A DNA stretch of 64,000 nt from Nitrososphaerota archaeon (GTDB lineage Archaea; Thermoproteota; Nitrososphaeria; Nitrososphaerales; UBA183), in assembly GCA_027386095.1 (NCBI GenBank), contig DAHXUN010000003.1, forward strand, positions 186,001-250,000, in the 5' to 3' direction. Below the pieces are notes generated by a model, which ran no database searches, was not told the DNA's origin, and worked only from the letters and a program-made list of their open reading frames with translations. The translations under genes were made by a program, and so were the position numbers. Of the stretch, positions 41,855-50,645 are shown in pieces. Position 1 is the stretch's first letter, and each line of letters begins with the position of its first letter.

Positions 41855-43225
41855 CTAGGCCGAGACCCTCATCAGGGAGACGACCTCTCCGAGGTCTTCG
41901 ACTCTCTCGAGGTTCCACAGCAGGCCGAGGAGCTCTTTGGCCCTCCCGGTCGGGAGCTTCCCCGCCGTCAGCGCCAAGAACTTCTGTTCCAGCTCCTCCT
42001 TCCCCATCGGGTCCAGGGGGTGGCCTCGGGGGACGTCCACCTCCTTCGAGAGTGTGGCCCCAGACTTCGTGACGACGGTCACCCTGTTGGCCATCCCTCT
42101 GGCAGGGTAGAGCGCCGTCAGAGCCGGGTCCTCCTCCACTTTCACCTTCTGCAGGAATCGGAGGGCCCTCTCTGACCGTAGCTTCCGTTCAGAGTACGTC
42201 CCGTTGTCTATCTTCCCCTCCAGGAGCGCCATCCCGACCATGTAGGGGAGGCTGTGGTCCGCCGTCTCCTTGGTCGCCGGCCGCCACTTCTCCGGGTCCT
42301 TCCCCAGGATCGAGTATCCAGCCTCGTGGGTCTCGACAAGCACTGACTCCACGTCACCTGGGCCCTTCAGCCCCTCTCTCACCGCCAGCGCGGCCCAGAT
42401 CGCCGACTGGGCGTGATACTCGGCGGGCCAGTACTTCACGTACGTCTCCCTCACCTTGTACCTCCCGCCGCGCCCTCCGAACCCGCCGGTGTCCAAGTCG
42501 AAGGGGCCTGACACCTGCTTGAAGAAGCCCATCTCGCCTTCGAAGACGGGGGACGGCCCGGTCACCCCGTCCCTTGCGAGGAACGCCGCGAAGACCCCGT
42601 TCCTGGCCGCGTTGGCGAACGATGCCCCCTTCCACATGGAGAGCTCTCCTGCCCTGACCTGGCGCATGGCGAGGTGGCTGTTCACCGCAATGTTCACCGC
42701 CTGCTCAGCCCGCCCCGCGTCCAGCCCCATCAGCTTCGACGCAGCCAGCGACGACGAGACGAGCCCGTAGTTGACATGGTCCCACCCCCTGTGCCTCAAG
42801 TCGGCGGCGTCGCATAGCCTGCACTGGATTTCATACGCGGCCACGGCGGCCGAGATGAGCTCCTTCCCCGTCGACCCCTCCGCCTCCGCCACGGCTAGGC
42901 AGGGGGCGATGTTGTCGCTTGGATGGGCGGGCTCCTTCGACAGATATGTGTCGTTGTAGTCGAAGTAGCGCAGCATGAAACCGTTCACGAACGTGGCAAG
43001 GTCAGGGGACGTCCGCTTCCCGGTCCCGATGACGCTCGACCCTCCGCCGCTCCGCAGGCCAAGGACGGCCCTCCTTGCCATCGCGATGGGCTTCTCACAG
43101 TAGGCCCCTATGGCGCACCCGAGGGCGTCCACCACCCTCGCCTTCATCTCCTTGCCCGTCCCTGCGTCGATGGCCCGGTACTTCACAGAGACAGCGTACT
43201 CTGCGAGGCGGCGGGCCAGATCCAC
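41855..43225 (-). CDS. MmgE/PrpD family protein
   Basis: 456 residues of the family that includes 2-methylcitrate dehydratase and cis-aconitate decarboxylase. Seen: VVDALGCAIGAYCEKP, FVNGFMLRYFDYNDTYLSKEPAHPSDNIAPCLAVAEAEG (substrate-pocket D-x-ND and HPSD), WDHVNYGLVSSSLAASKLMGL, MWKGASFANAARNGVFAAFLA, and a C-terminal swapped domain with NRVTVVTKSGATLSKEVDVPRGHPLDPM. The GTG start has a GGAGGGGGG Shine-Dalgarno-like tract ~10 nt upstream, unusual in this window. It could belong to a methylcitrate-type route for propionyl-CoA from branched-chain degradation, but no methylcitrate synthase or lyase is nearby. Confidence 0.85.
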   Translation of the reverse strand: MDLARRLAEYAVSVKYRAIDAGTGKEMKARVVDALGCAIGAYCEKPIAMARRAVLGLRSGGGSSVIGTGKRTSPDLATFVNGFMLRYFDYNDTYLSKEPAHPSDNIAPCLAVAEAEGSTGKELISAAVAAYEIQCRLCDAADLRHRGWDHVNYGLVSSSLAASKLMGLDAGRAEQAVNIAVNSHLAMRQVRAGELSMWKGASFANAARNGVFAAFLARDGVTGPSPVFEGEMGFFKQVSGPFDLDTGGFGGRGGRYKVRETYVKYWPAEYHAQSAIWAALAVREGLKGPGDVESVLVETHEAGYSILGKDPEKWRPATKETADHSLPYMVGMALLEGKIDNGTYSERKLRSERALRFLQKVKVEEDPALTALYPARGMANRVTVVTKSGATLSKEVDVPRGHPLDPMGKEELEQKFLALTAGKLPTGRAKELLGLLWNLERVEDLGEVVSLMRVSA

Positions 43226-43320
43226 GACCCGGGTCCCCCCTCCTTGCTCTAATAGGAATTCCCGTTCATTAGTGAGAACGATTAAATCTCTCCAGGGCCG
43301 GCGCGGCTCAGCTCCTCGAA

Positions 43321-44490
43321 TTGTCGATATTCACAGCCGAACATAGGCGGCTCGTCCAGATGCTCCATCCTACCAAGCACCAGGAGTATTCGGACGTCCT
43401 CTCCTCCCTCGGCTCCTTCATGGATGAGGAGATCCTCCCTATCTCCCCGAAGCTGGACTCTGGAGAGGAGCCGATAGGAGGACCGAGGAACGCGCTCTTC
43501 GCCCAGGGGATGAGCCTGGTCTCGTTCCCCGCAGAGTACGGAGGGCTCGGCCTCCCCTTCTCCGTCTACGCGATGGCCGTGGAGCTCCTCGGCACCGCCG
43601 ACGCCTCCGTAGCGCTCAGCGTCGAGATACACAACGCCGTGGCGGAGGGGGTGCTGAGGTTCGGGTCTGAGTCTCAGAGGGAGCGCTACTTGGGGCCCAT
43701 GATATCAGGGCGGAAGCTGGCGTCATTCGCGCTCACCGAGCCCGCCTCCGGCTCCGACGCGGGGAACATGGCGACGACGGCAGAGAAGCACGCAGGGGAA
43801 TACGTCATCAACGGTTCGAAGATGTTCATAACCAACGCCGGCGAGGCGGATGTCTATCTCGTCTTCGCCAAGACCTCGAAGGGCCCTTCCTGCTTCCTGC
43901 TGGAGTCCCCCAACCCGGGGCTGAAGTTCGGGGCCGAGCTGAAGAAGCTTGGGATGAGGGGGTCGAAGACCCGCGAGGTCATATTCTCTGACTGCAGGGT
44001 CCCCGAAGAGAACCTCGTCGGGGTGGAGGGGGAGGGGGCAGACTACGCGAAGGAGGTCCTCCACGGCGCGAGGATAGTGGTCGCCGCCCTCAACGTCGGC
44101 ATCGCCCAGCTCGCCTACGGGAAGGCGCTCGCCTACGCTCGGCAGAGGCGGGCCTTCGGCAGGGCGATCGCCGACTTCCAGCTCATCAGGGAGAAGGTGG
44201 CCGACACCAAGATAGGGATAAACGCGGGGCGGCTCCTCTATCTCTACGCGTCGAGGATCAAGGAGTCAGGGGGGGACTACTCGTCAGAGGCGTCCCAGGC
44301 GAAGGTGTACGCCACAGAGATGTCCCTGAAGGCGTGCGACGACGCCATCCAGATACACGGGGGGTACGGCTACACCACAGACGACCTCCACAGGCACTGG
44401 AGGGACGCCCGGCTGCTCACGATCGGCGAAGGGACCTCGGAGGTCCTCAGGATGCTGATATCCAGGCGGGAGCTGGCGAGGGCCGCATGA
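43321..44490 (+). CDS. Acyl-CoA dehydrogenase
   Basis: FAD flavoprotein oxidising acyl-CoA to enoyl-CoA. ACAD landmarks: ALTEPASGSDAGNM (~137-150), GSKMFITNAGEAD, KLGMRGSKTREVIFSDCRVPEENLVG, RQRRAFGRAIADFQLIREKVAD, CDDAIQIHGGYGYTTDD, and the C-terminal IGEGTSEVLRMLISR, where Glu of EGT is at the position used as base in medium- and short-chain enzymes. 389 residues. The TTG start follows a TATA-like GATTAAATC (~43283). The stop overlaps the etfB ATG (ATGA at 44487-44490), so its electrons pass directly to the encoded ETF. Confidence 0.94.
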   Translation: MSIFTAEHRRLVQMLHPTKHQEYSDVLSSLGSFMDEEILPISPKLDSGEEPIGGPRNALFAQGMSLVSFPAEYGGLGLPFSVYAMAVELLGTADASVALSVEIHNAVAEGVLRFGSESQRERYLGPMISGRKLASFALTEPASGSDAGNMATTAEKHAGEYVINGSKMFITNAGEADVYLVFAKTSKGPSCFLLESPNPGLKFGAELKKLGMRGSKTREVIFSDCRVPEENLVGVEGEGADYAKEVLHGARIVVAALNVGIAQLAYGKALAYARQRRAFGRAIADFQLIREKVADTKIGINAGRLLYLYASRIKESGGDYSSEASQAKVYATEMSLKACDDAIQIHGGYGYTTDDLHRHWRDARLLTIGEGTSEVLRMLISRRELARAA

Positions 44491-45251
44491 GGATAGCCGT
44501 CTGCGTCAAGCACGCCGTCGACGAGGCCGAGCTGAAGATCGACCCTGGGGGGAACCCTCTGCTGGCAGGGGCTGCCGGGAAGATGAGCACCTTCGACAAG
44601 AACGCGGTCGAAGAGGGGCTCAGGCTGAAGGCCGCCCACCAGGGGGAGGTGGTGGTCTTCACTGTGGGAGGGGCCGAGTCGAAGAAGACGCTGAAGGAGG
44701 CCCTTGCCATGGGTGCCGACAGGGGGGTGCTGGTGGCCTCCGACCCGATGGCCCTCGACGCCCTCCGGACCGCCACCATGCTAGTCGCGGCCATGAAGAA
44801 GTCGGGGGCCTTCGACGTCGTCATCTGCTCCGAGGGGGCGTCGGACACCTACACGGGGGAGGTCCCTCCCATGGTCGGGGAGCTGCTGGGGGTCCCCTAC
44901 GTGGGCTACGCCCGGAAGATAGTGGTAGAAGGCAAGGCCGCTAGGATTGAGCGGTCGCTCGAGGACAGCGTCGAGTCCGTAGAGGCGCCTGTCCCCTTCG
45001 CCACGTCCGTGGTGAGCGAAATCAACGAGCCGCGCTACCCTACGCTCATCCAGATAATGCAGGCTTCAAAGAAGCCGATCGATGAGCTCAGCGGCGAGGA
45101 GACGGCCCCGGCCGGGAGCCGCAGGTGGGTGGAGGTCCTGTCGATGTCCTCGCAGCCTACGGCGAGGAAGCACGTCATGATCGATGGGAGCCCCGACGAG
45201 GCCGCTGCGAAGCTCCTGGACGCGCTCTCGAAGGAGGGTGTCCTGAAGTGA
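44487..45251 (+). CDS. etfB: Electron transfer flavoprotein beta subunit
   Basis: 254 residues; with EtfA it carries electrons from acyl-CoA dehydrogenase. The AMP/FAD-binding N-terminus MRIAVCVKHAVDEAELKI, NAVEEGLRLKAAHQGEVVVFTVGG, and the EtfB signature region VEAPVPFATSVVSEINEPRYPTLIQIMQASKKP are clear. The ATGA overlap with the dehydrogenase decides the start against a longer frame; its own stop overlaps the etfA GTG (GTGA). It is not obviously the bifurcating type. Confidence 0.94.
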   Translation: MRIAVCVKHAVDEAELKIDPGGNPLLAGAAGKMSTFDKNAVEEGLRLKAAHQGEVVVFTVGGAESKKTLKEALAMGADRGVLVASDPMALDALRTATMLVAAMKKSGAFDVVICSEGASDTYTGEVPPMVGELLGVPYVGYARKIVVEGKAARIERSLEDSVESVEAPVPFATSVVSEINEPRYPTLIQIMQASKKPIDELSGEETAPAGSRRWVEVLSMSSQPTARKHVMIDGSPDEAAAKLLDALSKEGVLK

Positions 45252-46180
45252 GCGGGGAGGTCTGGGTCTACTCAGAGTCGGAGACGGTGGCAAGCGAAGT
45301 CGCCACAGCGGCGGAGGACGTGGCCAAGGGTGCTTCTGCCCAGCTACGGGTTGTGGACATCTCGTCTGTCCGGCCGGCGACGAGGGGCTCTGGGACGAGG
45401 CTCCTGCTGAAGGGCCCCCCGGGCCCTGACGTCTCCCCCGCCGTCGCAGCCGAGGCCCTGGCCCGGGCTGCTAGGGAGCTCGCACCCATGGCGGTCCTGC
45501 TGGGGGCGACGAGAGACGGGAGGGAGGCGGCGTCGAGGCTGGCGGCAAAGCTAGGGGTAGGGTGCATGGCCGAAGTGGCCGGGCTCGCATCGGACGGCCA
45601 GGGGATGACGGGGCAGAGGGACGTCTTCGCCGGGAAGGTGGTGGCGAAGGTCAGGTGCCAGTTCCCTGCTGTCGCGACGGTGAAGGTGGGCGCCTATCCG
45701 AGGGCCGTGGCCCAGCCTGCGGATGCGCAGGAGAAGGACGTCGGTCCCATCCAGGACCAGACTAAGACCCTCGGCAGGGAGAAGAAGCCGGCAGGCTCAG
45801 TCGACCTGAGATCCGCCAAGGTGATCGTGTCTGCAGGGAGAGGGGTCAAGAAGAAGGAGGACCTGGCCATCCTAGCCGAGTTGGCGACCGCCATGCGGGG
45901 CGCCCTCGGATGCTCGCGCCCTCTTTCGTCCGACCTTGGTTGGCTCCCTGAGGAGCACCATATCGGGTTGACAGGCGTGACTGTCAAACCAGACCTCTAC
46001 CTGGCGGTAGGCATCTCCGGCCAGCTGCAGCATGTGGCAGGGATGAAGGACTCTAAGATAGTCGCTTCCATAAACACCGACAAGGACGCCCCCATCTTCC
46101 AGGCGTCAGACTACGGCATAGTGGGGGACCTCTACCAGGTGGTCCCGGCACTCAGGCGGGCCCTCGCCGCGCGGCGATGA
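45248..46180 (+). CDS. etfA: Electron transfer flavoprotein alpha subunit
   Basis: 310 residues from GTG 45248, which overlaps the etfB stop; the N-terminal VWVYSESETVASEVATAAEDVA is the first domain. The C-terminal FAD domain is textbook: VSAGRGVKKKEDLAIL, SRPLSSDLGWLPEEHHIGLTGVTVKPDLYLAVGISGQLQHVAGM, SKIVASINTDKDAPIFQASDYGIVGDLYQVVP. The Arg that typically forms the FAD-binding pair is in SRP. It is followed by the EtfD-like gene 58 bp on. Confidence 0.94.
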   Translation: MSGEVWVYSESETVASEVATAAEDVAKGASAQLRVVDISSVRPATRGSGTRLLLKGPPGPDVSPAVAAEALARAARELAPMAVLLGATRDGREAASRLAAKLGVGCMAEVAGLASDGQGMTGQRDVFAGKVVAKVRCQFPAVATVKVGAYPRAVAQPADAQEKDVGPIQDQTKTLGREKKPAGSVDLRSAKVIVSAGRGVKKKEDLAILAELATAMRGALGCSRPLSSDLGWLPEEHHIGLTGVTVKPDLYLAVGISGQLQHVAGMKDSKIVASINTDKDAPIFQASDYGIVGDLYQVVPALRRALAARR

Positions 46181-46238
46181 GCCCCGGGTCCCCCGCCGGC
46201 TCGAACAGCCTATAAACCGAGGGACCCCGGCGACAGAC

Positions 46239-48059
46239 ATGGCTGGGCTCGACGTCGGGTACCTGGCCGCATATGCGATCTCCCTCGCCAGCGTGGCCGT
46301 CGTCGCCCTGGCGGCCCTCTCCCTCGCCCGCAGGTGGTCCGTCAGCCTCGGCCCCAGGCGCGTCGCAGGGCTGGGCCGCGACGAGGCGCGCCGCCTGAGG
46401 ACCGGGGACGCGGTCTTCCTCATGCACCTGTCCATCGCCCTCGGCGTCGGGCTGACAATCGTCGACGCGGTAATCGCCCCCGCCATGGGCGGGGTCCCTC
46501 TCCTGCTCGACCTCTTCAGGGCCGCGTCTGTCCCACTCATCGCCGGCCTTGTGGTCGCCTTCGCGTGGCGCGTCCAGAGGTATTCCCAAAGCAGGAGGGT
46601 CGGGCGCGGGCTAAGGGTCGCCGACGGTTTCGCCTCGGCGTCGACGGCCCTGCAGCTGGTGCTGATGGCCGCCATCGCCCTCACCACCTCTGAGCTGGTC
46701 CTCCTCTGGTTCCCCACACTCGGCTGGGCGGACCTCATACTGGACGCGGTGAGGAACGCCCTTGTCGCGGCCTACTATGCCAGGCCAAGCGTCAACCTGA
46801 TAGCGAAGTTCGACCGCCCCCTCCACTCTGTCAGCACCCCGTTCAACCTTGCCGACGTCATCGCGGGGAAAACCGACCCCGGGGCCATCCGGGCAGGGGT
46901 GGGCAAGGTCTCAGAGTTCTCCCCGGATCAGTCGCTCTCCTTCGACTCCTGCGTAGAGATCGGGGCCTGCGAAGCGTCGTGCCCCGCGACAGCGGCAGGG
47001 CGCCCTCTCTCCCCCCGGGTCCTCGTCAGGAAGGTCAGCCTCCTTTCCAGAGCGGACGGCGGCGGGGAGTCGGACGTGCTGACTTCGGTGGGCGAGGACG
47101 AGCTCTGGTCCTGCACCTCCTGCGGGGCGTGCGTCGCCAGCTGCCCTGTGAGCGTCAAGCACCTCGACCTGATCTACGACCTCCGAAGGGAGCTGGTCTC
47201 GAAGGGGAGGCTGGACAAAGAGAAGTCAGCTATGCTGGCGAACCTCGCCCAGAGCCAGAACCCTTACGGCTTCAAGAACGCTGCCAGGGCGGCCTGGGCC
47301 GAGGGGATGGGCGTCGACACCCTGCAGTCTAACCCGAAGGCAGAGTACCTCTACTGGGTCGGATGCGTCTCATCCTTCGACCAGCGGGCCCAGAGGGTCG
47401 CGAGGGCGCTCTCGAAGATATTGAAGCATGCCGGCGTCTCCTTCGCGATCCTGGGGGGCGAGGAGATGTGCGTCGGCGACCCGGCCCGCAGGCTGGGCGA
47501 GGAGGGGCGCTATCAGGAGCTCGTCCTACAGAACATAGAGAAGCTGAACTCCTACGGCGTGAAGAAGATACTCGCCACGTGCCCCCACTGCTTCAACGCG
47601 TTGAAGAACGAGTATCCCCAGTTCGGGGGCAAGTTCGAAGTGGTCTATCACACCCAGCTGATCTCTGAGCTCATCAGAAAGGGGAAGGTGTCTGTCTCTC
47701 CTGATAAGGTGCAGAAGATCTCCGTGACCCTGCATGACGCCTGCTACGCCTCCAGGTACAACAACGTCTTCGACCAGCCGAGGGAGATGCTCGAAGCTTC
47801 GGTCGACGACGTGCGAGAGATGGGCAGGAGGAAGGAGAAGACCTTCTGCTGCGGCGCAGGGGGCTCCAACTACTGGTTCAAGGTCCCCCAGCAGAAGTCC
47901 ATAGCTGGGATCAGGACCGAGGAGGCCGCAGGGACCGGTGCGAAGACGATAGCCACCGAGTGCCCCTTCTGCCTCTCGATGCTAGACGACGCCACCAAGG
48001 TGTCTGACTCGGGGATGGACGTTCGCGATGTGGCCGAGATAGTCGCCGAGTGCATCTAG
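46239..48059 (+). CDS. etfD: EtfD-like membrane Fe-S oxidoreductase (ETF:quinone link)
   Basis: 606 residues. Five or six N-terminal membrane spans (to about residue 190) precede a ferredoxin-like region and a C-terminal HdrD/GlpC-type CCG half-repeat pair. The first cluster motif reads CVEIGACEASCP, which lacks the second Cys of CxxCxxCxxxCP, so it has three ligands; the second is complete, CTSCGACVASCPV. CCG motifs: CPHCFN, CYASRYN, CCGAGGSNYW and CPFCLSM. Membrane proteins of this build next to etfBA (EtfD in mycobacteria) pass ETF electrons to menaquinone. TATA-like CTATAAAC at 46210 precedes it, so it may have its own promoter. Confidence 0.85.
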   Translation: MAGLDVGYLAAYAISLASVAVVALAALSLARRWSVSLGPRRVAGLGRDEARRLRTGDAVFLMHLSIALGVGLTIVDAVIAPAMGGVPLLLDLFRAASVPLIAGLVVAFAWRVQRYSQSRRVGRGLRVADGFASASTALQLVLMAAIALTTSELVLLWFPTLGWADLILDAVRNALVAAYYARPSVNLIAKFDRPLHSVSTPFNLADVIAGKTDPGAIRAGVGKVSEFSPDQSLSFDSCVEIGACEASCPATAAGRPLSPRVLVRKVSLLSRADGGGESDVLTSVGEDELWSCTSCGACVASCPVSVKHLDLIYDLRRELVSKGRLDKEKSAMLANLAQSQNPYGFKNAARAAWAEGMGVDTLQSNPKAEYLYWVGCVSSFDQRAQRVARALSKILKHAGVSFAILGGEEMCVGDPARRLGEEGRYQELVLQNIEKLNSYGVKKILATCPHCFNALKNEYPQFGGKFEVVYHTQLISELIRKGKVSVSPDKVQKISVTLHDACYASRYNNVFDQPREMLEASVDDVREMGRRKEKTFCCGAGGSNYWFKVPQQKSIAGIRTEEAAGTGAKTIATECPFCLSMLDDATKVSDSGMDVRDVAEIVAECI

Positions 48060-48067
48060 TGACGAGG

Positions 48068-49852
48068 TCAGCCCCGCCTGACGACTTTCCCGCCCCCCGC
48101 GGGGAGCGCTCTCTGCACTTCCTCGAGCGTTGGTCCCCCCGGCTCAGAGTCTAGGTCCCTCAGGACCCGCTTGGCTGTCTCCGAGCCCTTCTCGTTGTGG
48201 GGCATGAGGACGACGTAGCGGGGACACCTCTTCCTGACCGGGTCTTCGGGCCCTGCCATCACCCGGCCTTCCTGGTCCAGGCCGACAGCCACCTCGACGA
48301 TCAGCCTCGAGATGAAGTTCTTCTTCCCCCTGATCACGAAGCTCCCACGCGGCAGGTACTCGCCGCTGGGCGCTGCAGAGCTGACCTGGTCCGGGGTCAC
48401 CCAGTATGCGTCGGCGGAGCCTAGGCCTGTCTTCCAGGCGCTGCTGAACGCGACTGTGGCCTGGGCGACCTCCCTTGCCTCTTCCTCACTCTGTCTCTCC
48501 CCCCCCTTCAGGACGAAGAAGGGGGAGCCGAACAGGTCGGCATGGAACACCGTGTCGTTGGAGTCCATGTGCCTGCCGAGGAGGGCGGAGTTGGTCTGGG
48601 CGTCCCTCCCGCCTACCGCCAGCTTCCCCTCGATGGTGAAGAACCACCTGAACTTCTCGTACCATTCGCCTCTCCTCCTGGTCAGCGTCCGGCCCCGGGG
48701 CGCGGCACTGGGGGGCGCCCTGGCCGCCTTCTTCTCGAGCTTGGCTGCGGCCTCGAGCCCCCGTAGAGACTTCGACTCGAGCTCTTTGGCGCGGTCATAC
48801 AGCGCCGACGCCACAGCGGCAGGGGAACCTGGGTCTTTCTGCGGGCTGACCCCCGCGTCTCTCATCACCTTCAGCGCGGATTCCAAGGTCCCCACCATCG
48901 CCTCGGCTGCCGCGGCCCTGGCCCTCGCCGCCTCTGCGACTAGGGACTCGGCTTCCTCCCTGAGCTTCGCGGCCGTCGTCTCGAGCTCCCTCCTCTTCAC
49001 CTCCTCGGGCCCTGGCTGCTCGGGCTCCGACAGCGCGTCTCCGAGGAAGAGGCGGTCGCAGAGCTCGGAGACCGTCCCGGACTCCTCTTTCACGTCGAGC
49101 CCGCTCGGGGGGAACGCGAAGACCTCGTCCCCAGCTGGTGTCACGCAAATGCAGGGGCGCGGTCTCTCCCTAGCTTCGGCGACCATGTCCTCGATGGCCT
49201 TCGCTATCTCGGCGCCCCTTCCTAGGAAGCTCGAAGCCTGGTCCGCCTCGGTCGCGCCCACCCTCTTCAGGGCCTCCGCGACGTACTTCCTGGGGAGCGC
49301 GATGTGCCTGCCGATGGCCCTCCCGAGGGTCGTCTCAGCCTTCAACATCGCTTCGACGTCTTCGGGGCTGACTCCGAGCGGGCTGCGCCTGCTCTGGCCG
49401 GGGGGCCGGTAGGGGGCTCCCCTGACCACCCGTCTTGTCTCGGCGCGCACCTCGCTCAGCGCGAGGCGGACCTTCCCCTCGGGGTCGAGGACTACGATGT
49501 TCCCCGGAGGCATCAGTTCTACCACCAGCCTCAGCCGCTCCCTCCCCTCCACGTCGATCTGGAACACCCTGTCCAGGTCCAACTGCGAAGCCCCGACGAA
49601 CTTCGCCCTCTCAAGCTCCCCTCTCAGCCTCGTCGTGAACTCCGTAGTGTCGTCCCTCTCCTGGATCCTGCTAGAGATCCAGGCCCCCTTCTTTGGGGAG
49701 GCGACCAACCACACATCTTCGCCCCCCGGCCTCCTGAAACGGAAGAGCTGGGCGCCTCCTCTTCTGTAAATGTTATTAACGTAGGTCCCGCGCAACGCCG
49801 AATCGATTTCTTTGGCGAGCACCAAGACTTCGAAGCCGGATAGTTCGGCCAC
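48068..49852 (-). CDS. NFACT-family ribosome quality-control protein (Rqc2-like)
   Basis: Binds 50S subunits with peptidyl-tRNA on stalled ribosomes; relatives add C-terminal tails. Domain order: NFACT-N (VAELSGFEVLVLAKEIDSALRGTYVNNIYRR...LFRF, with QLDLDRVFQIDVEGRERLRLVVEL), helix-hairpin-helix region, long coiled coil (about 300-400, KRRELETTAAKLREEAESL), and NFACT-R (RGEWYEKFRWFFTIEGKLAVGGRDAQTNSALLGRHMDSNDTVFHADLFGSPFFVLK). The C-terminal ends in VRRG. GTG 49852 is preferred because a TATA-like TATAGCTTATC (~49878-49888) sits upstream. A few codons overlap antisense with the divergent membrane gene at 49812. Confidence 0.9.
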   Translation of the reverse strand: MAELSGFEVLVLAKEIDSALRGTYVNNIYRRGGAQLFRFRRPGGEDVWLVASPKKGAWISSRIQERDDTTEFTTRLRGELERAKFVGASQLDLDRVFQIDVEGRERLRLVVELMPPGNIVVLDPEGKVRLALSEVRAETRRVVRGAPYRPPGQSRRSPLGVSPEDVEAMLKAETTLGRAIGRHIALPRKYVAEALKRVGATEADQASSFLGRGAEIAKAIEDMVAEARERPRPCICVTPAGDEVFAFPPSGLDVKEESGTVSELCDRLFLGDALSEPEQPGPEEVKRRELETTAAKLREEAESLVAEAARARAAAAEAMVGTLESALKVMRDAGVSPQKDPGSPAAVASALYDRAKELESKSLRGLEAAAKLEKKAARAPPSAAPRGRTLTRRRGEWYEKFRWFFTIEGKLAVGGRDAQTNSALLGRHMDSNDTVFHADLFGSPFFVLKGGERQSEEEAREVAQATVAFSSAWKTGLGSADAYWVTPDQVSSAAPSGEYLPRGSFVIRGKKNFISRLIVEVAVGLDQEGRVMAGPEDPVRKRCPRYVVLMPHNEKGSETAKRVLRDLDSEPGGPTLEEVQRALPAGGGKVVRRG

Positions 49853-50156
49853 GAAGCCCCAGCCGACTGCGGCGTTTGATAAGCTATACTGGGCGAGGAT
49901 AGGGATGGCGGCCCTCGCGGGGTTCGGGACACAGGCCCTCAACCAGGCCTACGGCTTCGACTGGTCCTTCGGAGTGAGCATCGGGATAGGGGTCTATCTC
50001 ATCTCATACTACCTCGCGCTGTATGGGTGGTACCGCGGGACTCCGAGGGAGCTGCAGGGAAAGATCTACACTACAGGGGTGGGCGGGTATGTGATGGTCT
50101 TCCTTTTCACCTGGATGCTCGGCTTCACTCTGCAGATTGCCGGGTACCCGCTGTAA
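49812..50156 (+). CDS. Small membrane protein, possibly EMC6-like
   Basis: 114 residues from a TTG at 49812, with a Ser/Thr/Lys N-terminus and three hydrophobic segments (IGMAALAGFGTQAL, VSIGIGVYLISYYLALYGWY, GVGGYVMVFLFTWMLGFTLQIAG). The WARIGMAALAGF start of the first span and three-helix layout resemble archaeal EMC6/Rab5-interacting-type insertase components, but similarity is too short to be sure. A TATA-like TTATTAAC lies ~38 nt upstream. Its end overlaps the convergent gene at 50125 by 32 bp. Confidence 0.55.
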   Translation: MASTKTSKPDSSATKPQPTAAFDKLYWARIGMAALAGFGTQALNQAYGFDWSFGVSIGIGVYLISYYLALYGWYRGTPRELQGKIYTTGVGGYVMVFLFTWMLGFTLQIAGYPL

Positions 50157-50427
50157 GCTTCGAGTAGCTCAGAAGGGTCTCAGCATAGCCCGCGTCGAAG
50201 TCGTCTGCCATCTGGCTCGAGACGACCGACTTCGCCGCCCTTTCCACTTTGGCGCTGTCCCACGAATGCAGGGTTCCGTCTTTCCCCTTGGAGATGCTCG
50301 CGAGTATCCCCAAGGCCGCCATCAGGCTCCCTCTCTCCCTCTCAGACTTCACCTCAGGCTGGAGCTCCTGTATCTTCTGCCTCGCTTCGTCAAGGTCCGA
50401 CTTCACGAGTGAGTCGAGGATAGACAT
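50125..50427 (-). CDS. Small helical protein, unknown
   Basis: 100 residues from ATG 50427, which has an A/T-rich GTAAAAACAG ~28 nt upstream; a GTG five codons earlier would overlap that promoter. All-alpha, charged, with segments LDSLVKSDLDEARQKIQELQPEVKSERERGSLMAALGILASISK and SSQMADDFDAGYAETLLSYSKL. Not recognised as a named family, though size and composition are like conserved archaeal ribosome- or chaperone-associated proteins. Between NFACT and a RadA paralogue. Confidence 0.55.
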   Translation of the reverse strand: MSILDSLVKSDLDEARQKIQELQPEVKSERERGSLMAALGILASISKGKDGTLHSWDSAKVERAAKSVVSSQMADDFDAGYAETLLSYSKLTAGTRQSAE

Positions 50428-50645
50428 GATGTTGGCCTGCACAGCCTAGTCTGTTTTTACCAGCGGCCCCCTGGATATTTAACCCTCATCGGCGTCGTAC
50501 CTCGTCCGGCTCGCGTGAAGGTCCCGAGTCCCCGGTGCGGCGCCATCCGAGGGCCCGCTCCTACAGTGGGAGGCAACCAGGTATGCCGTCCGCCCGCCGC
50601 TGGCACCTTCGCCTCCCCAGATCCTGGGTCAACGCCCTGCCGACT
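50428..50645. other. Gap of ~0.2 kb with a strong TATA-like element
   Basis: No gene found. A clear GGATATTTAACC (50472-50483) lies on the plus strand with no coding start at the expected distance. A short non-coding RNA is conceivable, but no tRNA, SRP, RNase P or guide-RNA features could be matched by eye. Confidence 0.4.

Noticed and set aside
43240..43285. Short inverted repeats (CTAAT...ATTAG and GTTC...GAAC) upstream of the acyl-CoA dehydrogenase
   Set aside because: Arms of only 4-5 bp are expected by chance; not strong enough to call an operator.
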